DNA of 64,000 nucleotides from an uncultured Ruegeria sp. (GCF_947500045.1 NZ_CANMQQ010000006.1:124001-188000); one strand, 5' to 3'; positions 16,905 through 26,476 are shown, counted from the first letter of the stretch. Notes: generated from the letters alone by a model not told the origin. Translations and numbers: made by a program.

Positions 16905-19352
16905 TCACGCTTTGACGCGCTCGGACTTCGGATCATACATCGGTTTCAGCGATGCCTCAGCTTTCACCTTCACGCCGCAAACATCGATCTCGTAGGTCGA
17001 AGACAGCACATCAGCGGCTTTTTCACCTTCACAGGGCACATAGCCCAAACCAAGGGCGCCACCCAACGTGTGACCATAATTGCCCGAGCTGAGATACCCC
17101 ACATATTCGCCATCGCGTACGATCGGCTCGTTGTGGAACAACAATGGCTCAGCGTCGGTCAGTTTGAACTGAACCAGACGGTTCTTGGGGCCACTTTCCT
17201 TGCGTGCGATCACCGCCTCGCGCCCGATGAAATCGCCGCCCTTATCAACTTTGACAGCAAACCCCAGGCCTGCGTCGATCACATGATCTTCGCTCGTAAT
17301 GTCGTGTCCAAAATGGCGGAATCCTTTTTCGATCCTGCAGCTGTCCATCATGTGCATACCGCAAAGCTTAAGGCCCATGTCCTGACCAGCCTCGTGCAGA
17401 GTTTCGAAAACATGGCCAGCCATATCGGAGGAAACATAGATCTCCCAACCAAGCTCACCCACATAGGTCACACGATGCACACGGGCGAGGCCCATCCCAA
17501 TCTCGATTTCCTGCGCCGTGCCGAACGGGTTGGTGGCATTCGAGAAATCGTTGGGCGAGACCTTCTGAAGCAGTGCCCGGGCATTCGGGCCCATGACCGC
17601 AAGCACGCCTTCGCCCGCAGTGACATCAGTGATGACCACGTTGAGATCGCCCGCATGGCGCTGCATCCAAGTCTGGTCGGCCAGTCGCGTTGCGGCCGGC
17701 GTGACGACCAGATAAACGGTTTCGGTCAGGCGGGTGACGGTCACATCCGCCTCAACCCCGCCTCTGGAATTCAGGAACTGGGTATAGACGATTTTACCCA
17801 CCGGGACAGACATATCGGCACCGCAGACATGGTTCAGCAGGTGTTGTGCATCCGGCCCTTCGACGCGCAACTTTCCGAAGGAGGACATGTCATACATGCC
17901 CACATTTTCACGTACGGCGCGGTGTTCTGCAGCCGAATTCTCAAACCAATTCTGACGCTTCCATGTGTACTGATACTCGCGCGGCTGGCCCTCGTTTGCG
18001 AACCAATTGGCGCGCTCCCAGCCTGCCGTTTCGCCAAATACGGCCCCCAACTTTTCCAGTTGCTGATGGAACGGAGTTCTCCGCACGCCACGGGCGGTGG
18101 CTTTCTGGCGATAGGGGAAATGGTCCGCATAGAGCAGGCCCAGCGTTTCCTTTGAGCGTTCAAACAAATAGTGTTTGTTGCCCTGAAACGGCTGCATCCG
18201 GCTGATGTCGACCCCGCCCAGATCAAAGGGTTTCTCGCCGGTTTCCATCCACTCGGCCAGCGCTTTGCCCGCGCCCCCGGCAGACTGAATGCCGATCGAG
18301 TTGAAACCCGCCGCCACAAAATAGTTGCGCAGCTCGGGCGCTTCGCCCAGATGATAGGCGTCGTCAGGGGTGAAACTTTCAGGGCCGTTGAAGAATGTGT
18401 GGATGCCTGTCTCGGCAAGCATCGGCATCCGGTTTACAGCCATTTCGAGGATCGGCTCAAAATGGTCGAAATCCTCGGGCAGCTGATCAAAGCAAAAATC
18501 CTCGGAAATGCCGTTCATGCCCCAGGGCTTGGCCTTCGGCTCAAAACATCCCAGCAGGATCTTTCCCGCGTCTTCCTTGAAATAGGCGCATTCGTCGGGA
18601 ACCCGCAGCACCGGCAATTCGGTCAGTTCGGGGATCGCTTCTGTCACGATGTAGAAATGTTCGCAGGCGTGCAGCGGCACGTTGACGCCCGCCATACGCC
18701 CTACCTCATGCCCCCACATACCGGCGCAATTGACGACATATTCAGCGTCGATATGGCCAGTATCGCCCCCAGAAGCCCAATCGACACCGGTAACACGGCC
18801 ATTGGCCCGGCTGATCCCGGTCACCTTCACCTGTTCGCGAATGGTCGCGCCCATCATGCGCGCGCCCTTGGCCAGTGCCAGCGCCACATTGGCCGGATCA
18901 CCCTGCCCGTCATTGGGCAGATAAACGGCTCCAACCACATCACCAATGTTGAGGTGGGGGTACATCTTCTTAGCAGTTTCGGGAGAGATTTCCTCGACAT
19001 CCACATCAAAGGCCCGGGCCATGGCGGCAGAGCGGTACAGTTCTTCTTTACGCTCATGCGTAAGCGCCACCGAAATCGAGCCATTGGCCTTGATGCCGGT
19101 GGAGATGCCGGTTTCGGCCTCGAGCTTTTGATAGAGGTCAGTGGTGTATTTTGCCAGCTTGGTCATGGTGGATGAAGCGCGCAGCTGACCGATCAGGCCC
19201 GCCGCGTGCCAGGTGGTACCACAAGTCAGTTGCTTGCGTTCAAGCAAGATGATGTCCTTCCAGCCTTGTTTGGCCAGATGATAAGCCACTGAACAACCGA
19301 TGACACCGCCGCCGATGATGACCACTCGGGCCGTGGTGGGAAGATCAACCAT
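16905..19352 (-). CDS. Sarcosine/dimethylglycine dehydrogenase-like FAD-GcvT protein
   Basis: 815 residues. The N-terminal FAD domain (1-400) opens with VVIIGGGVIGCSVAYHLAK and has CGTTWHAAGL, whose His is the residue that binds FAD covalently in dimethylglycine and sarcosine dehydrogenases. The C-terminal GcvT/aminomethyltransferase part (about 430-800) binds folate and includes GELGWEIYV and CRIEKGFRHFG. It would oxidatively demethylate an N-methylglycine, giving methylene-tetrahydrofolate or formaldehyde. It lies downstream of a GlxA-type regulator and a homocysteine methyltransferase gene. The exact substrate is unresolved; the paralogue at 21539 is about the same length but clearly different in sequence. 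Confidence 0.85.
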   Translation of the reverse strand: MVDLPTTARVVIIGGGVIGCSVAYHLAKQGWKDIILLERKQLTCGTTWHAAGLIGQLRASSTMTKLAKYTTDLYQKLEAETGISTGIKANGSISVALTHERKEELYRSAAMARAFDVDVEEISPETAKKMYPHLNIGDVVGAVYLPNDGQGDPANVALALAKGARMMGATIREQVKVTGISRANGRVTGVDWASGGDTGHIDAEYVVNCAGMWGHEVGRMAGVNVPLHACEHFYIVTEAIPELTELPVLRVPDECAYFKEDAGKILLGCFEPKAKPWGMNGISEDFCFDQLPEDFDHFEPILEMAVNRMPMLAETGIHTFFNGPESFTPDDAYHLGEAPELRNYFVAAGFNSIGIQSAGGAGKALAEWMETGEKPFDLGGVDISRMQPFQGNKHYLFERSKETLGLLYADHFPYRQKATARGVRRTPFHQQLEKLGAVFGETAGWERANWFANEGQPREYQYTWKRQNWFENSAAEHRAVRENVGMYDMSSFGKLRVEGPDAQHLLNHVCGADMSVPVGKIVYTQFLNSRGGVEADVTVTRLTETVYLVVTPAATRLADQTWMQRHAGDLNVVITDVTAGEGVLAVMGPNARALLQKVSPNDFSNATNPFGTAQEIEIGMGLARVHRVTYVGELGWEIYVSSDMAGHVFETLHEAGQDMGLKLCGMHMMDSCRIEKGFRHFGHDITSEDHVIDAGLGFAVKVDKGGDFIGREAVIARKESGPKNRLVQFKLTDAEPLLFHNEPIVRDGEYVGYLSSGNYGHTLGGALGLGYVPCEGEKAADVLSSTYEIDVCGVKVKAEASLKPMYDPKSERVKA

Positions 19353-19441
19353 CCTGAATTCTCCGTTGCCTCAGGTTTTCTGCAGGCTGACATGAAACAT
19401 CGACAATAAAAGCATCAAAAACGTCATCTCGATTGCAAAAA

Positions 19442-20422
19442 TCACCGATATTCGACACCTCTTTTTTGGCGTCGCAAAACAAATGGCGTAATGCCAAAAA
19501 AGCTTTTGTAAACGGATGAGAACCCGTTCGGGAAACCACAAACCAACCCGATTTCCCGCACGCTCATCGTCGTGTTCAAAAGCAGGTTGTTGGCTTTTGC
19601 CAATCGCATTTCACGGTAGAACCCATTCGGCGTGGTTCCAAAAATCGCCCTGAACTTACGTTCAAGCGACCGGTTCGAGACGTGCAACATCTCAACGATC
19701 TGATTAATAGGCAAAGGTTCCTCGATATTCGCCTGCATCAACTTGATACACTGATCCAGCTTCTCATCACCTGTTGCTGTTGTACGGGCACCCGAAAAGG
19801 GTTGCATGGATGAGAAATCCCGGATGCTCTCATGCAGCATGATATCGGCAACCGTCATCTTGGCAGCACCCGAGATGTGCCGCCCAATCACCGCCAGCGC
19901 AACATCTGTCGTAGCCTCCATTCCTGCGCAGGTCACTACCGGGCCCTGTTCAGTAGCGATCGAAAGCTTGGCCTCAAAACGTGCGCCCCGTTCGCGTAAG
20001 AAAGATGCGTTTTCCCAATGAGTTGCCAGGTGGTTCGCGCCGTTTTCATCGATATATCGGCTGGCGGCTTCCGCCAGTAAAAACACCTGTGCACCTCGAT
20101 ACGTATAGTCCGACACGACACGCCCCAAAGAAAGCTCTGGCTGATCTGGGTCAGAGTTTCCGATCACAAACAGATAGTCCGCATTGGGTTGCGACACGAC
20201 CGCTTCGGTTGTCACGGTTGCGCCACTGCTGCTTTCAATCGGTCCTCCTTTTCGTGACCGATACGCGAATGAGAACGGAGGATGCGCGCACACCCGATTG
20301 GCCAGGCGCAATACCTCAACCAGTGAGGCCAGCTCCAGCAATACAAAGCCGGGTGCGACCAGAATATCAAAGTGGTGCTGGGCTCGATCTTGCTGCGGTT
20401 CAGGCTTGGTCCGGACCGGCAT
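19442..20422 (-). CDS. GlxA-family AraC-type transcriptional regulator
   Basis: 326 residues: a DJ-1/PfpI-like N-terminal domain (about 18-190) and a C-terminal AraC double HTH (about 225-320) with SNRSLERKFRAIFGTTPNGFYREMRL and PNGFSSVYKSFFGITPFVLRR split across it. This arrangement is that of GlxA-family activators, including GbdR, which controls glycine betaine and dimethylglycine catabolism in pseudomonads. It sits 9 bases after the homocysteine methyltransferase stop and 89 bases before the first dehydrogenase, so a role in betaine/DMG regulation is a reasonable inference. Confidence 0.85.
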   Translation of the reverse strand: MPVRTKPEPQQDRAQHHFDILVAPGFVLLELASLVEVLRLANRVCAHPPFSFAYRSRKGGPIESSSGATVTTEAVVSQPNADYLFVIGNSDPDQPELSLGRVVSDYTYRGAQVFLLAEAASRYIDENGANHLATHWENASFLRERGARFEAKLSIATEQGPVVTCAGMEATTDVALAVIGRHISGAAKMTVADIMLHESIRDFSSMQPFSGARTTATGDEKLDQCIKLMQANIEEPLPINQIVEMLHVSNRSLERKFRAIFGTTPNGFYREMRLAKANNLLLNTTMSVREIGLVCGFPNGFSSVYKSFFGITPFVLRRQKRGVEYR

Positions 20423-20431
20423 GAGGTGCCC

Positions 20432-21325
20432 TCAAACGATTGTGTGCCCGGCCGAACGCAAACTGTCAGCAAGGGCTTTGATGTGGTCCGGTCCGACTTC
20501 GCAGCAGCCCCCGACGATTGTCGCCCCCTGCGCCACCCAGCCCATGGCATGCAGTGCATAGGCATCGGGACCCAGATCATGGCGACTTTCCAACGCGTCA
20601 ACCGTTGGCGCATCCTGCAAGAAGTCGTCTGTGATGCCTGTGAAACCATTCGCGTAAGCGCCGAACGGGCAACCAAGCTTTTCTATGACCTCCAGCGCCG
20701 CTGGGATCGCTTCGGGGCGTGCGCAGTTGATCAGAACTGCTTGGGGGGCGAAGCGTGCCACCAGCGGGGCAATGTCTTCCAACGCTTCACCCGAGCGTAG
20801 CCGCGTGCCGTCTTCATCCAGAACCGAAAGGGCCAGCCAGACGGGTTTGCCACTATTCGCTGTTCCGCGCAGCGCACCTTCGGCTTCCAGAATCGAGGAC
20901 ACGGTTTCGATCAGAAACAGATCAACCCGGTCCGCCATCATCTCGGCAAGATCGGCAAATTGTCTGGCCGCATCATCTGGGTCGGGGTTCAGGTCGGGCC
21001 GATAACTGGCCAATAACGGGCCAAGTGCACCCGCAATTCGCCCACCGGCACTGCGTCGTGCCTGTTCAGCCCGTGACAGCGCCGTGTCGACCAGGATGGA
21101 CATCTGATCTTCGATCCCCGCGCGCACCAGACGCGAGCGGTGAATGGCATAGGTATTCGTCGTGGCAATCGTTGCACCGCTGCGGAAATAGGCGGCGTGC
21201 ACTTCAGCCAGCAAGTCAGGCTTGTCGATCATGACGCGCGTTGACCACAGCGGCGTTGGCCTATCACCACTGCGTTTCACCAGCTCTTGTCCAATTGAGC
21301 CATCCAATAAAGTAACGTCAGCCAT
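20432..21325 (-). CDS. Homocysteine S-methyltransferase family protein (BHMT-like)
   Basis: 297 residues. A TIM barrel with the zinc ligands of the family: Cys201 in LINCARPEA and Cys274-Cys275 in GGCCEVGP. Such enzymes move a methyl group from betaine, S-methylmethionine or SAM to homocysteine. Next to two dimethylglycine/sarcosine dehydrogenase-type genes, the natural guess is betaine as donor, giving dimethylglycine that the neighbours then demethylate. S-methylmethionine (MmuM) is the alternative. It is probably cotranscribed with the GlxA regulator gene. Confidence 0.82.
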   Translation of the reverse strand: MADVTLLDGSIGQELVKRSGDRPTPLWSTRVMIDKPDLLAEVHAAYFRSGATIATTNTYAIHRSRLVRAGIEDQMSILVDTALSRAEQARRSAGGRIAGALGPLLASYRPDLNPDPDDAARQFADLAEMMADRVDLFLIETVSSILEAEGALRGTANSGKPVWLALSVLDEDGTRLRSGEALEDIAPLVARFAPQAVLINCARPEAIPAALEVIEKLGCPFGAYANGFTGITDDFLQDAPTVDALESRHDLGPDAYALHAMGWVAQGATIVGGCCEVGPDHIKALADSLRSAGHTIV

Positions 21326-21467
21326 TCACTTTACGACCTCCAAAGATTGGTTGGTGCATCCATGGATCGTAATGTCGTGTAAATAGACGTCCCGCAAGCC
21401 TGCACTCGCGATGCGTCCGGCAATTTATTACCAGAAAGCGCAAAAAACTTCCCGCCATTAAACGTCT

Positions 21468-21489
21468 CTGGCCTGCCGTGGCAGGCCAG
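21468..21489 (-). terminator. Perfect 10-base hairpin after the second dehydrogenase gene
   Basis: CTGGCCTGCC and its exact complement are separated by 2 bases, about 50 bases past the stop of the gene at 21539 on the minus strand. It has no clear T-run. It probably separates the upstream four-gene unit from the homocysteine methyltransferase gene. Confidence 0.5.
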
Positions 21490-21538
21490 ATATACGCCTT
21501 GTTTCTGCGGGGTCATTCGCATGCCCTTCCTGGTGCAG

Positions 21539-23989
21539 TCAGGCCCTTAGCCGTTCGTTCGCAGGATCCCAAAGCGGTTGATCCTCCTGCACAACGGCGC
21601 GGCATTTCCGGCCATAGATTTCAACCTCAAGCTCAGTTCCCGGCACCGCCAGATCGGCGCGCACCATGCCCAGCGCGACCGATGCACCGATACGGTATCC
21701 CCACGCGCCCGAGGTGGTCTCACCCACAATCTCATCCCCGCTCCGGATACAGGACATGTAAGGCGCATCGACCTCGCCTGCGTCCACGATCAGAGTGACG
21801 AAGGCCTTTTTAACACCTTGCTGCTTTTCATTCTGAATGGCAGCTTTACCGGTGAAATCTTGCGGCTTGTCGAGCTTGACAAAGCGCTCCAGCCCCCCTT
21901 CGAGCAACGAGTAATCCGTGCTCAGATCGCCCTTCCATGCGCGATAGCCTTTCTCGATCCGTAACGAGTTCAGCGCGTACATGCCAAAGGGTTTGGCCCC
22001 AGCTGCCAGTACGGCATCGTAAATGGCAGGCATCGCGTCATTTTGGGCATGTATCTCCCAGCCCAGCTCACCCGCGAAGGATACGCGGATCAGAAAAGCT
22101 TCTTGGCCGGCGACTGTGGCAAACTGATGCGTCAGCCATCCCTGCTGCAAGTCCGCATCTGTGATGCCCGACAACACAGTCCGTGACATTGGCCCGGTGA
22201 CAATCAGAGTGTCACGCTCGGTTGTGGTTTCGCGAACGGTCACGCCCTCGGGCACCGAATTTCGGATCAACTCGCCATCATGCCATTGCGCCGTTGCGGC
22301 GGTGATCAGGACAAAGTTGTTCTCAGCCAGACGGATACAGGACAGCTCGGTCAGAATGCGCCCTCTCTCATCCGAGACATAGATCAGGTTCATACGCCCG
22401 GCTTTGGGAATGCCTCCGGTACAGAAACCGCGCAGCCAATCATCGGCGCCGTCGCCCTGTATCCAGAACCGCGAGAAGCCCGGCAGGTCCAGTACGCCGC
22501 AGCGGTCACGCACGGCTTCGCATTCTTCTTTGACCCGTTGTTCCCATGGGCCAGAGCGTCCCCAAGTATGGGTTGCCTCAAGGGACGTATCATCACCGGG
22601 TTGCGCGAACCAGTTTGCGCGCTCCCAGCCGTTATAGGCCCCCATGACACCACCCAGTGCCTTGACCTTTTCATGGACCGGGGACGTTTTCTTGTTTCGC
22701 GCTGCAGGCCATTCATGATGAGGGAAATGCATGGCGTATTCGTTGCCATAGACCTCCATCCCCTTCTGATTGCAGTAATCCTGATCGGTGTAGTCGGTAT
22801 AGCGACGCGGATCGACCGCCCACATGTCCCATTCGGTGTGACCATCGACGATCCATTCCGCCAGCACCTTGCCTGCACCACCACCCTGCGCGATGCCGAA
22901 GGTGAATGTGTGCGCCTCAAAGGCATTTTTCACCCCCGGCATCGGCCCGATCAGTGGCAGCCCATCCGGCGCGTATGGAATGGGACCGTTGATTACGCGG
23001 CCAACACCCGAGGTCGCCATCAGCGGCACGCGCTCCATCGCGTCCATCATGATATCTTCGATACGGTCCAAATCGTCATTCCACAGCTGGAACGAAAAAT
23101 CTTCGGGCATCGGATCGTCTTCTGTCATCCAGTGGCCCTTGCAGTTGGGCTCGTATGGGCCGAGGTTGAAGCCGTTCTTCTCCTGCCGTAGATAATACGA
23201 GATATCGACATCGCGCAGCAGTGGCAGCTTCTTGCCACCATTTTCTTTCGACCACGCTTCGACCTCAGGAACTTCGTCAGTCAGCAAATACTGATGGCTC
23301 ATGACCATTGCCGGAACGGTGCGGCCGCCGAAAGGTTTGAACCAGTCACCCACGCGTTGGGCATAGTACCCGGCGGCATTGACCACATAGTCACAGGCGA
23401 TATCACCCTTTTCGGTATGCACCGTCCAAGTGCCGTCATCATGCTGGGTTACATTGGTTGCCGGGCAAAATCGGATGATCTTCTGCCCCATATCACGCGC
23501 GCCCTTAGCCAATGCCTGCGTCAGCTGCGCAGGATCAATGTCCCCGTCTGTCGGATCGTATAGCACGCCCTCAAGATCATGGGTTTCAAGGAAAGGATAG
23601 CGCTCTTTGGCTTCTTCTGGGGCCCACATCTCCATCGGGATGCCCTGATATCGACCCATGGACATGGCATGTTCAAATTCCTGCATCCGTTCCTTGCTGT
23701 GTGCCAAACGGATCGAACCCGAAACGTGGTAGTTCATCGGATAATCAACTTCATCGGCAAGTCGCGAATACAGCTCGGTCGAGTAGCGCTGCATATTCAT
23801 GATCGCCCATGAATTCGAAAAGGTCGGCACGTTCCCTGCCGCGTGCCATGTCGACCCGGCAGTCAGCTCGTTCTTTTCCAGCAAAACGCAATCGGTCCAG
23901 CCCTTCTTGGCCAGATGATAAAGGGATGAACAGCCGACTACGCCGCCGCCTATGATGACCACGCGGGCCTTGGTTGGAAAATCATTCAT
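21539..23989 (-). CDS. Dimethylglycine dehydrogenase-like FAD-GcvT protein
   Basis: 816 residues. FAD motif VVIIGGGVVGCSSLYHLAK at the N-terminus and GSTWHAAGNVP with the covalent-FAD His, then the C-terminal GcvT folate domain with GELGWEIHAQN and LRIEKGYRAWKGD. The GSTWHAAG form is close to that of dimethylglycine dehydrogenase, so DMG is the preferred substrate. It oxidises an N-methyl group, yielding methylene-THF or formaldehyde. It is the last gene of the XRE-LysE-GFA-dehydrogenase unit (15 bases after GFA). It is the sister of the 16905 protein. Confidence 0.85.
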   Translation of the reverse strand: MNDFPTKARVVIIGGGVVGCSSLYHLAKKGWTDCVLLEKNELTAGSTWHAAGNVPTFSNSWAIMNMQRYSTELYSRLADEVDYPMNYHVSGSIRLAHSKERMQEFEHAMSMGRYQGIPMEMWAPEEAKERYPFLETHDLEGVLYDPTDGDIDPAQLTQALAKGARDMGQKIIRFCPATNVTQHDDGTWTVHTEKGDIACDYVVNAAGYYAQRVGDWFKPFGGRTVPAMVMSHQYLLTDEVPEVEAWSKENGGKKLPLLRDVDISYYLRQEKNGFNLGPYEPNCKGHWMTEDDPMPEDFSFQLWNDDLDRIEDIMMDAMERVPLMATSGVGRVINGPIPYAPDGLPLIGPMPGVKNAFEAHTFTFGIAQGGGAGKVLAEWIVDGHTEWDMWAVDPRRYTDYTDQDYCNQKGMEVYGNEYAMHFPHHEWPAARNKKTSPVHEKVKALGGVMGAYNGWERANWFAQPGDDTSLEATHTWGRSGPWEQRVKEECEAVRDRCGVLDLPGFSRFWIQGDGADDWLRGFCTGGIPKAGRMNLIYVSDERGRILTELSCIRLAENNFVLITAATAQWHDGELIRNSVPEGVTVRETTTERDTLIVTGPMSRTVLSGITDADLQQGWLTHQFATVAGQEAFLIRVSFAGELGWEIHAQNDAMPAIYDAVLAAGAKPFGMYALNSLRIEKGYRAWKGDLSTDYSLLEGGLERFVKLDKPQDFTGKAAIQNEKQQGVKKAFVTLIVDAGEVDAPYMSCIRSGDEIVGETTSGAWGYRIGASVALGMVRADLAVPGTELEVEIYGRKCRAVVQEDQPLWDPANERLRA

Positions 23990-24004
23990 GCGCTTGGTTC
24001 CCTG

Positions 24005-24385
24005 TTAGTATGCCCGCTGAGGCAGATCGTCCTGGATGTCGTAATAGTCGCCCTTGTCGGCGACAAATATGTGTTGGGCGAGTTTCAGCCCGGTCGGCTC
24101 ATCCAAAGAGCCAACTGAAACCGCTATCGTGTCCTCATCATTATGCTGCCAGAAAAGGAACGAGCCACAAGCACTGCAAAATCCGCGCTTGGCGATGTCA
24201 GAGGCCCGGTACCAACTTAGCATCTCGCTTGAAGTAAAACTCAGATTGTCCTGATGCGTGACGGTCGAGGCCCACAGGTGACCCGACTGTTTGCGACATT
24301 GGCCGCAATGGCATGCATTTGGTGGCGTGAGGTCTCCGTCAATTGCATAAGCGACCGCGCCGCAAAGGCAGGAACCAGTGTGCAT
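24005..24385 (-). CDS. GFA/CENP-V family zinc protein
   Basis: 126 residues from ATG 24385 (start chosen at the beginning of the conserved fold; the longer frame overlaps the LysE gene). Zinc-binding cysteines are visible as Cys6/Cys8 (GSCLCGAV), Cys25, Cys27 and Cys30 (CHCGQC) and the later FCSACGSF. The family includes glutathione-dependent formaldehyde-activating enzyme (Gfa). Formaldehyde handling would suit the dehydrogenase downstream, but most GFA-fold proteins have unknown activity, so this is inference. Confidence 0.85.
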   Translation of the reverse strand: MHTGSCLCGAVAYAIDGDLTPPNACHCGQCRKQSGHLWASTVTHQDNLSFTSSEMLSWYRASDIAKRGFCSACGSFLFWQHNDEDTIAVSVGSLDEPTGLKLAQHIFVADKGDYYDIQDDLPQRAY

Positions 24386-24389
24386 GTCT

Positions 24390-25013
24390 TTATCCTCTCG
24401 CTGAAGGCGTTGAGCTGGCGCCCAACAAAACGCCATAGATGATGAAACATGTCGCCATCACGCGACGCACCCAAATATTGAACACCGCCCCCAGCGCGGC
24501 TTTCCCCATCACCGCACCCAGCAGGGTAAACCCGGTATAGCTGAGCGTCGTGATGACCAGCGCTGTGGGCATGATCACCGTCATCTGCTGCCAGATCAGC
24601 ACATCTGGCTGCACGAACTGTGAAAACGCAGCAAGATATCCGGCGACGCTTTTTGGATTGATCGTGGCAACGGCCAGCGCGTGAAAGTAGACATGTCGCG
24701 CAGGGCGTTCTGATGCCGGGGCTGGTTTCGCCGCATTCATCCAGCCACGAACGCCCAACCAGATCAGGAACCCCGCCCCGATCAGCTTTGCGACAAAGAA
24801 CCCCGTTGGCGATGCGGCAATCAATGCCGTGATACCAACTACCGAGAGGATCAGAAACGCGCTTGCCTGCGTCAGAATAGCCAGCACACCGAGCATCGCC
24901 TTGGAGAGCGGCAGGCTCATTCCGTTTGAGATGCAATTGACCGCATTCGGTCCCGGAGTGGTCACGAAAACCAACCAGAACAGAGCGAATATGGTCCAGG
25001 CCTCGAAACTCAT
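24390..25013 (-). CDS. LysE/RhtB-family amino-acid exporter
   Basis: 207 residues with about six membrane helices. The LysE/RhtB signature TPGPNAVNCISNGM is at the N-terminus. It exports amino acids or derivatives across the inner membrane. The ATG overlaps the XRE regulator stop (TGATG), so it is translationally coupled. Its cargo may be an intermediate such as sarcosine or glycine, but the sequence does not show it. Confidence 0.85.
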   Translation of the reverse strand: MSFEAWTIFALFWLVFVTTPGPNAVNCISNGMSLPLSKAMLGVLAILTQASAFLILSVVGITALIAASPTGFFVAKLIGAGFLIWLGVRGWMNAAKPAPASERPARHVYFHALAVATINPKSVAGYLAAFSQFVQPDVLIWQQMTVIMPTALVITTLSYTGFTLLGAVMGKAALGAVFNIWVRRVMATCFIIYGVLLGASSTPSARG

Positions 25014-25582
25014 CAGTACACCGGCGGGGCGATGACCCAAATGGCCACTGCAGGCTCTTCAAACGGGTTGGCCCATTTGTAAGGTTCATGCTTGATCCGG
25101 AAGCTGTCACCGGGACCAACCTGAAAGCGACGCGCCCCAATCGTCAGTTCCAGGCGGCCCGACACCATATACCCAACTTCTTGCGTTGGTCGGTTTGCCG
25201 GGGTCTGCATCTGCGAGTGCGGCTCAAACGTGGAATGCACCATTTCGAAATCATCAGTCAGGTCAGGTGAAAGCAGTTCTTCGATCAGCCCCTCCTCGCC
25301 GGACCCCATTGGCCGACGTGATCCGGCGCGCACAACATACCCCTGCTCATCCGCTGGGGCTGCGGAATGGGCAAACAGCATCGACATCGGCACGCCCAAA
25401 CATTCGGCGATTAGGCGCAGGTCTGAAATCGAAGGTTCGGACATATCTCTTTCGACCTGGCTGAGCCACCCGACGGACCGATCCAACCGATTGGCGATCT
25501 CGGTCAACGTCAGCCCGCGCGCCTTGCGAAGCGCGCGCAGGTCGGCACCGAGCGATGCGCTGTGAGGGGCCTGAGAGTTCAA
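25013..25582 (-). CDS. XRE-cupin transcriptional regulator
   Basis: 189 residues. An N-terminal HTH (about 11-65) with LTLTEIANRLDRSVGWLSQVE is followed by a C-terminal cupin sensor domain (about 110-185) with FRIKHEPYKWANP near the end. It is the first gene of the regulator-LysE-GFA-dehydrogenase unit and probably controls it in response to a small ligand. This is the PuuR/SutR-like class of local regulators. Confidence 0.88.
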   Translation of the reverse strand: MNSQAPHSASLGADLRALRKARGLTLTEIANRLDRSVGWLSQVERDMSEPSISDLRLIAECLGVPMSMLFAHSAAPADEQGYVVRAGSRRPMGSGEEGLIEELLSPDLTDDFEMVHSTFEPHSQMQTPANRPTQEVGYMVSGRLELTIGARRFQVGPGDSFRIKHEPYKWANPFEEPAVAIWVIAPPVY

Positions 25583-25700
25583 TTTTGCGCTCCGAGTCGA
25601 TATGAAAATTATCCTTCATTTTTCACGGTGCCTCGAATCAATGAAATTTCCAAGCGTTTTTTCACTTGGTCCTGCAGTTCAGGTTGGCTATGCACGATCC

Positions 25701-25985
25701 ATGTGGATTGCTGTGATGTATCTTTGGGCCATCAACACCCTGACTTTGCTCGCCTTTGGCTGGGACAAGCTGCGTGCACGCCGCAGAAAGCGACGTGTGC
25801 CCGAGCGGCGATTGTTGTGGTTGGCGGCGCTGGGTGGCAGCCTGGCTGCGCAGCTAGGGCGCTGGATATTCGAACATAAGGCGCGCAAGCGCAGTTTCTC
25901 GGCTTGGCTTTATGCGATCACTGCGTTTCAGGTCGGGCTTTGCTATTTGATTATCTCCAGCGATCTGGGGGCGCTGTTGCGATAG
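25701..25985 (+). CDS. DUF1294 membrane protein
   Basis: 94 residues from ATG 25701. The family pattern is clear: an N-terminal membrane segment (YLWAINTLTLLAFGWDKLRA), a basic cytoplasmic stretch (RRRKRRVPERRLL), a second helix (LAALGGSLAAQLGRWIF) and HKARKRSFS, then a third helix. Function unknown. An upstream in-frame ATG at 25641 would add a 20-residue non-conserved extension. It is convergent with the fRMsr-type gene. Confidence 0.75.
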   Translation: MWIAVMYLWAINTLTLLAFGWDKLRARRRKRRVPERRLLWLAALGGSLAAQLGRWIFEHKARKRSFSAWLYAITAFQVGLCYLIISSDLGALLR

Positions 25986-25996
25986 GTGCAAGACCT

Positions 25997-26449
25997 TTAG
26001 TTCGCAAATACATCCGTGAGGATGAAGCCCAGCGCGGTTGCATCATCCTTGGTAAACGCATCAGGCTGATCGCTGTCGATGTCAAAAACCGCGATAACGT
26101 CTCCGCGTGCGTTGCGTACCGGCAAAACCAGTTCAGAGCGGGTGGACGACGCACAGGCGATATGGCCGGGGAACGCCTCGACATCTGGAATCAGCTGCAC
26201 TTGCCCCGTCCGGGCAGCCGCGCCGCACACCCCCCGTTCAAACGGAATCATGAGGCAGCCATGCCCACCCTGATAGGGCCCGATTTTCAATACTTCGGGT
26301 TCGGTCACGCGGTAAAACCCTGTCCAATCGAAACGGTCATCGGAATGATGCACTTCGCACGCAACCGTGGCCATCAGCGCAACCTCATCCGTTTCGCCTT
26401 CGGTCAGGGCAGCGATGGTTTTGGCAAGTGTGTCGTAATCGGCTGTCAT
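25997..26449 (-). CDS. msrC: Free methionine-(R)-sulfoxide reductase (GAF domain)
   Basis: 150 residues from ATG 26449. A single GAF domain with the three conserved cysteines of fRMsr: Cys65 (GGHGC), Cys75 (RGVCGAAA) and Cys99 (HIACASSTRSE), plus SELVLPV and FDIDS near the C-terminus. It reduces free Met-R-sulfoxide with thioredoxin in the cytoplasm. The longer frame to 26509 lies in the hairpin element and is rejected. Confidence 0.88.
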   Translation of the reverse strand: MTADYDTLAKTIAALTEGETDEVALMATVACEVHHSDDRFDWTGFYRVTEPEVLKIGPYQGGHGCLMIPFERGVCGAAARTGQVQLIPDVEAFPGHIACASSTRSELVLPVRNARGDVIAVFDIDSDQPDAFTKDDATALGFILTDVFAN

Positions 26450-26476
26450 GATGATTGACCTTGCATTCGGTGGGTC

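Noticed and set aside
16701..19175. Long plus-strand frames (484 and 334 residues) over the first FAD-GcvT gene
   Set aside because: Antisense shadows of the well-conserved minus-strand dehydrogenase, with no family resemblance.
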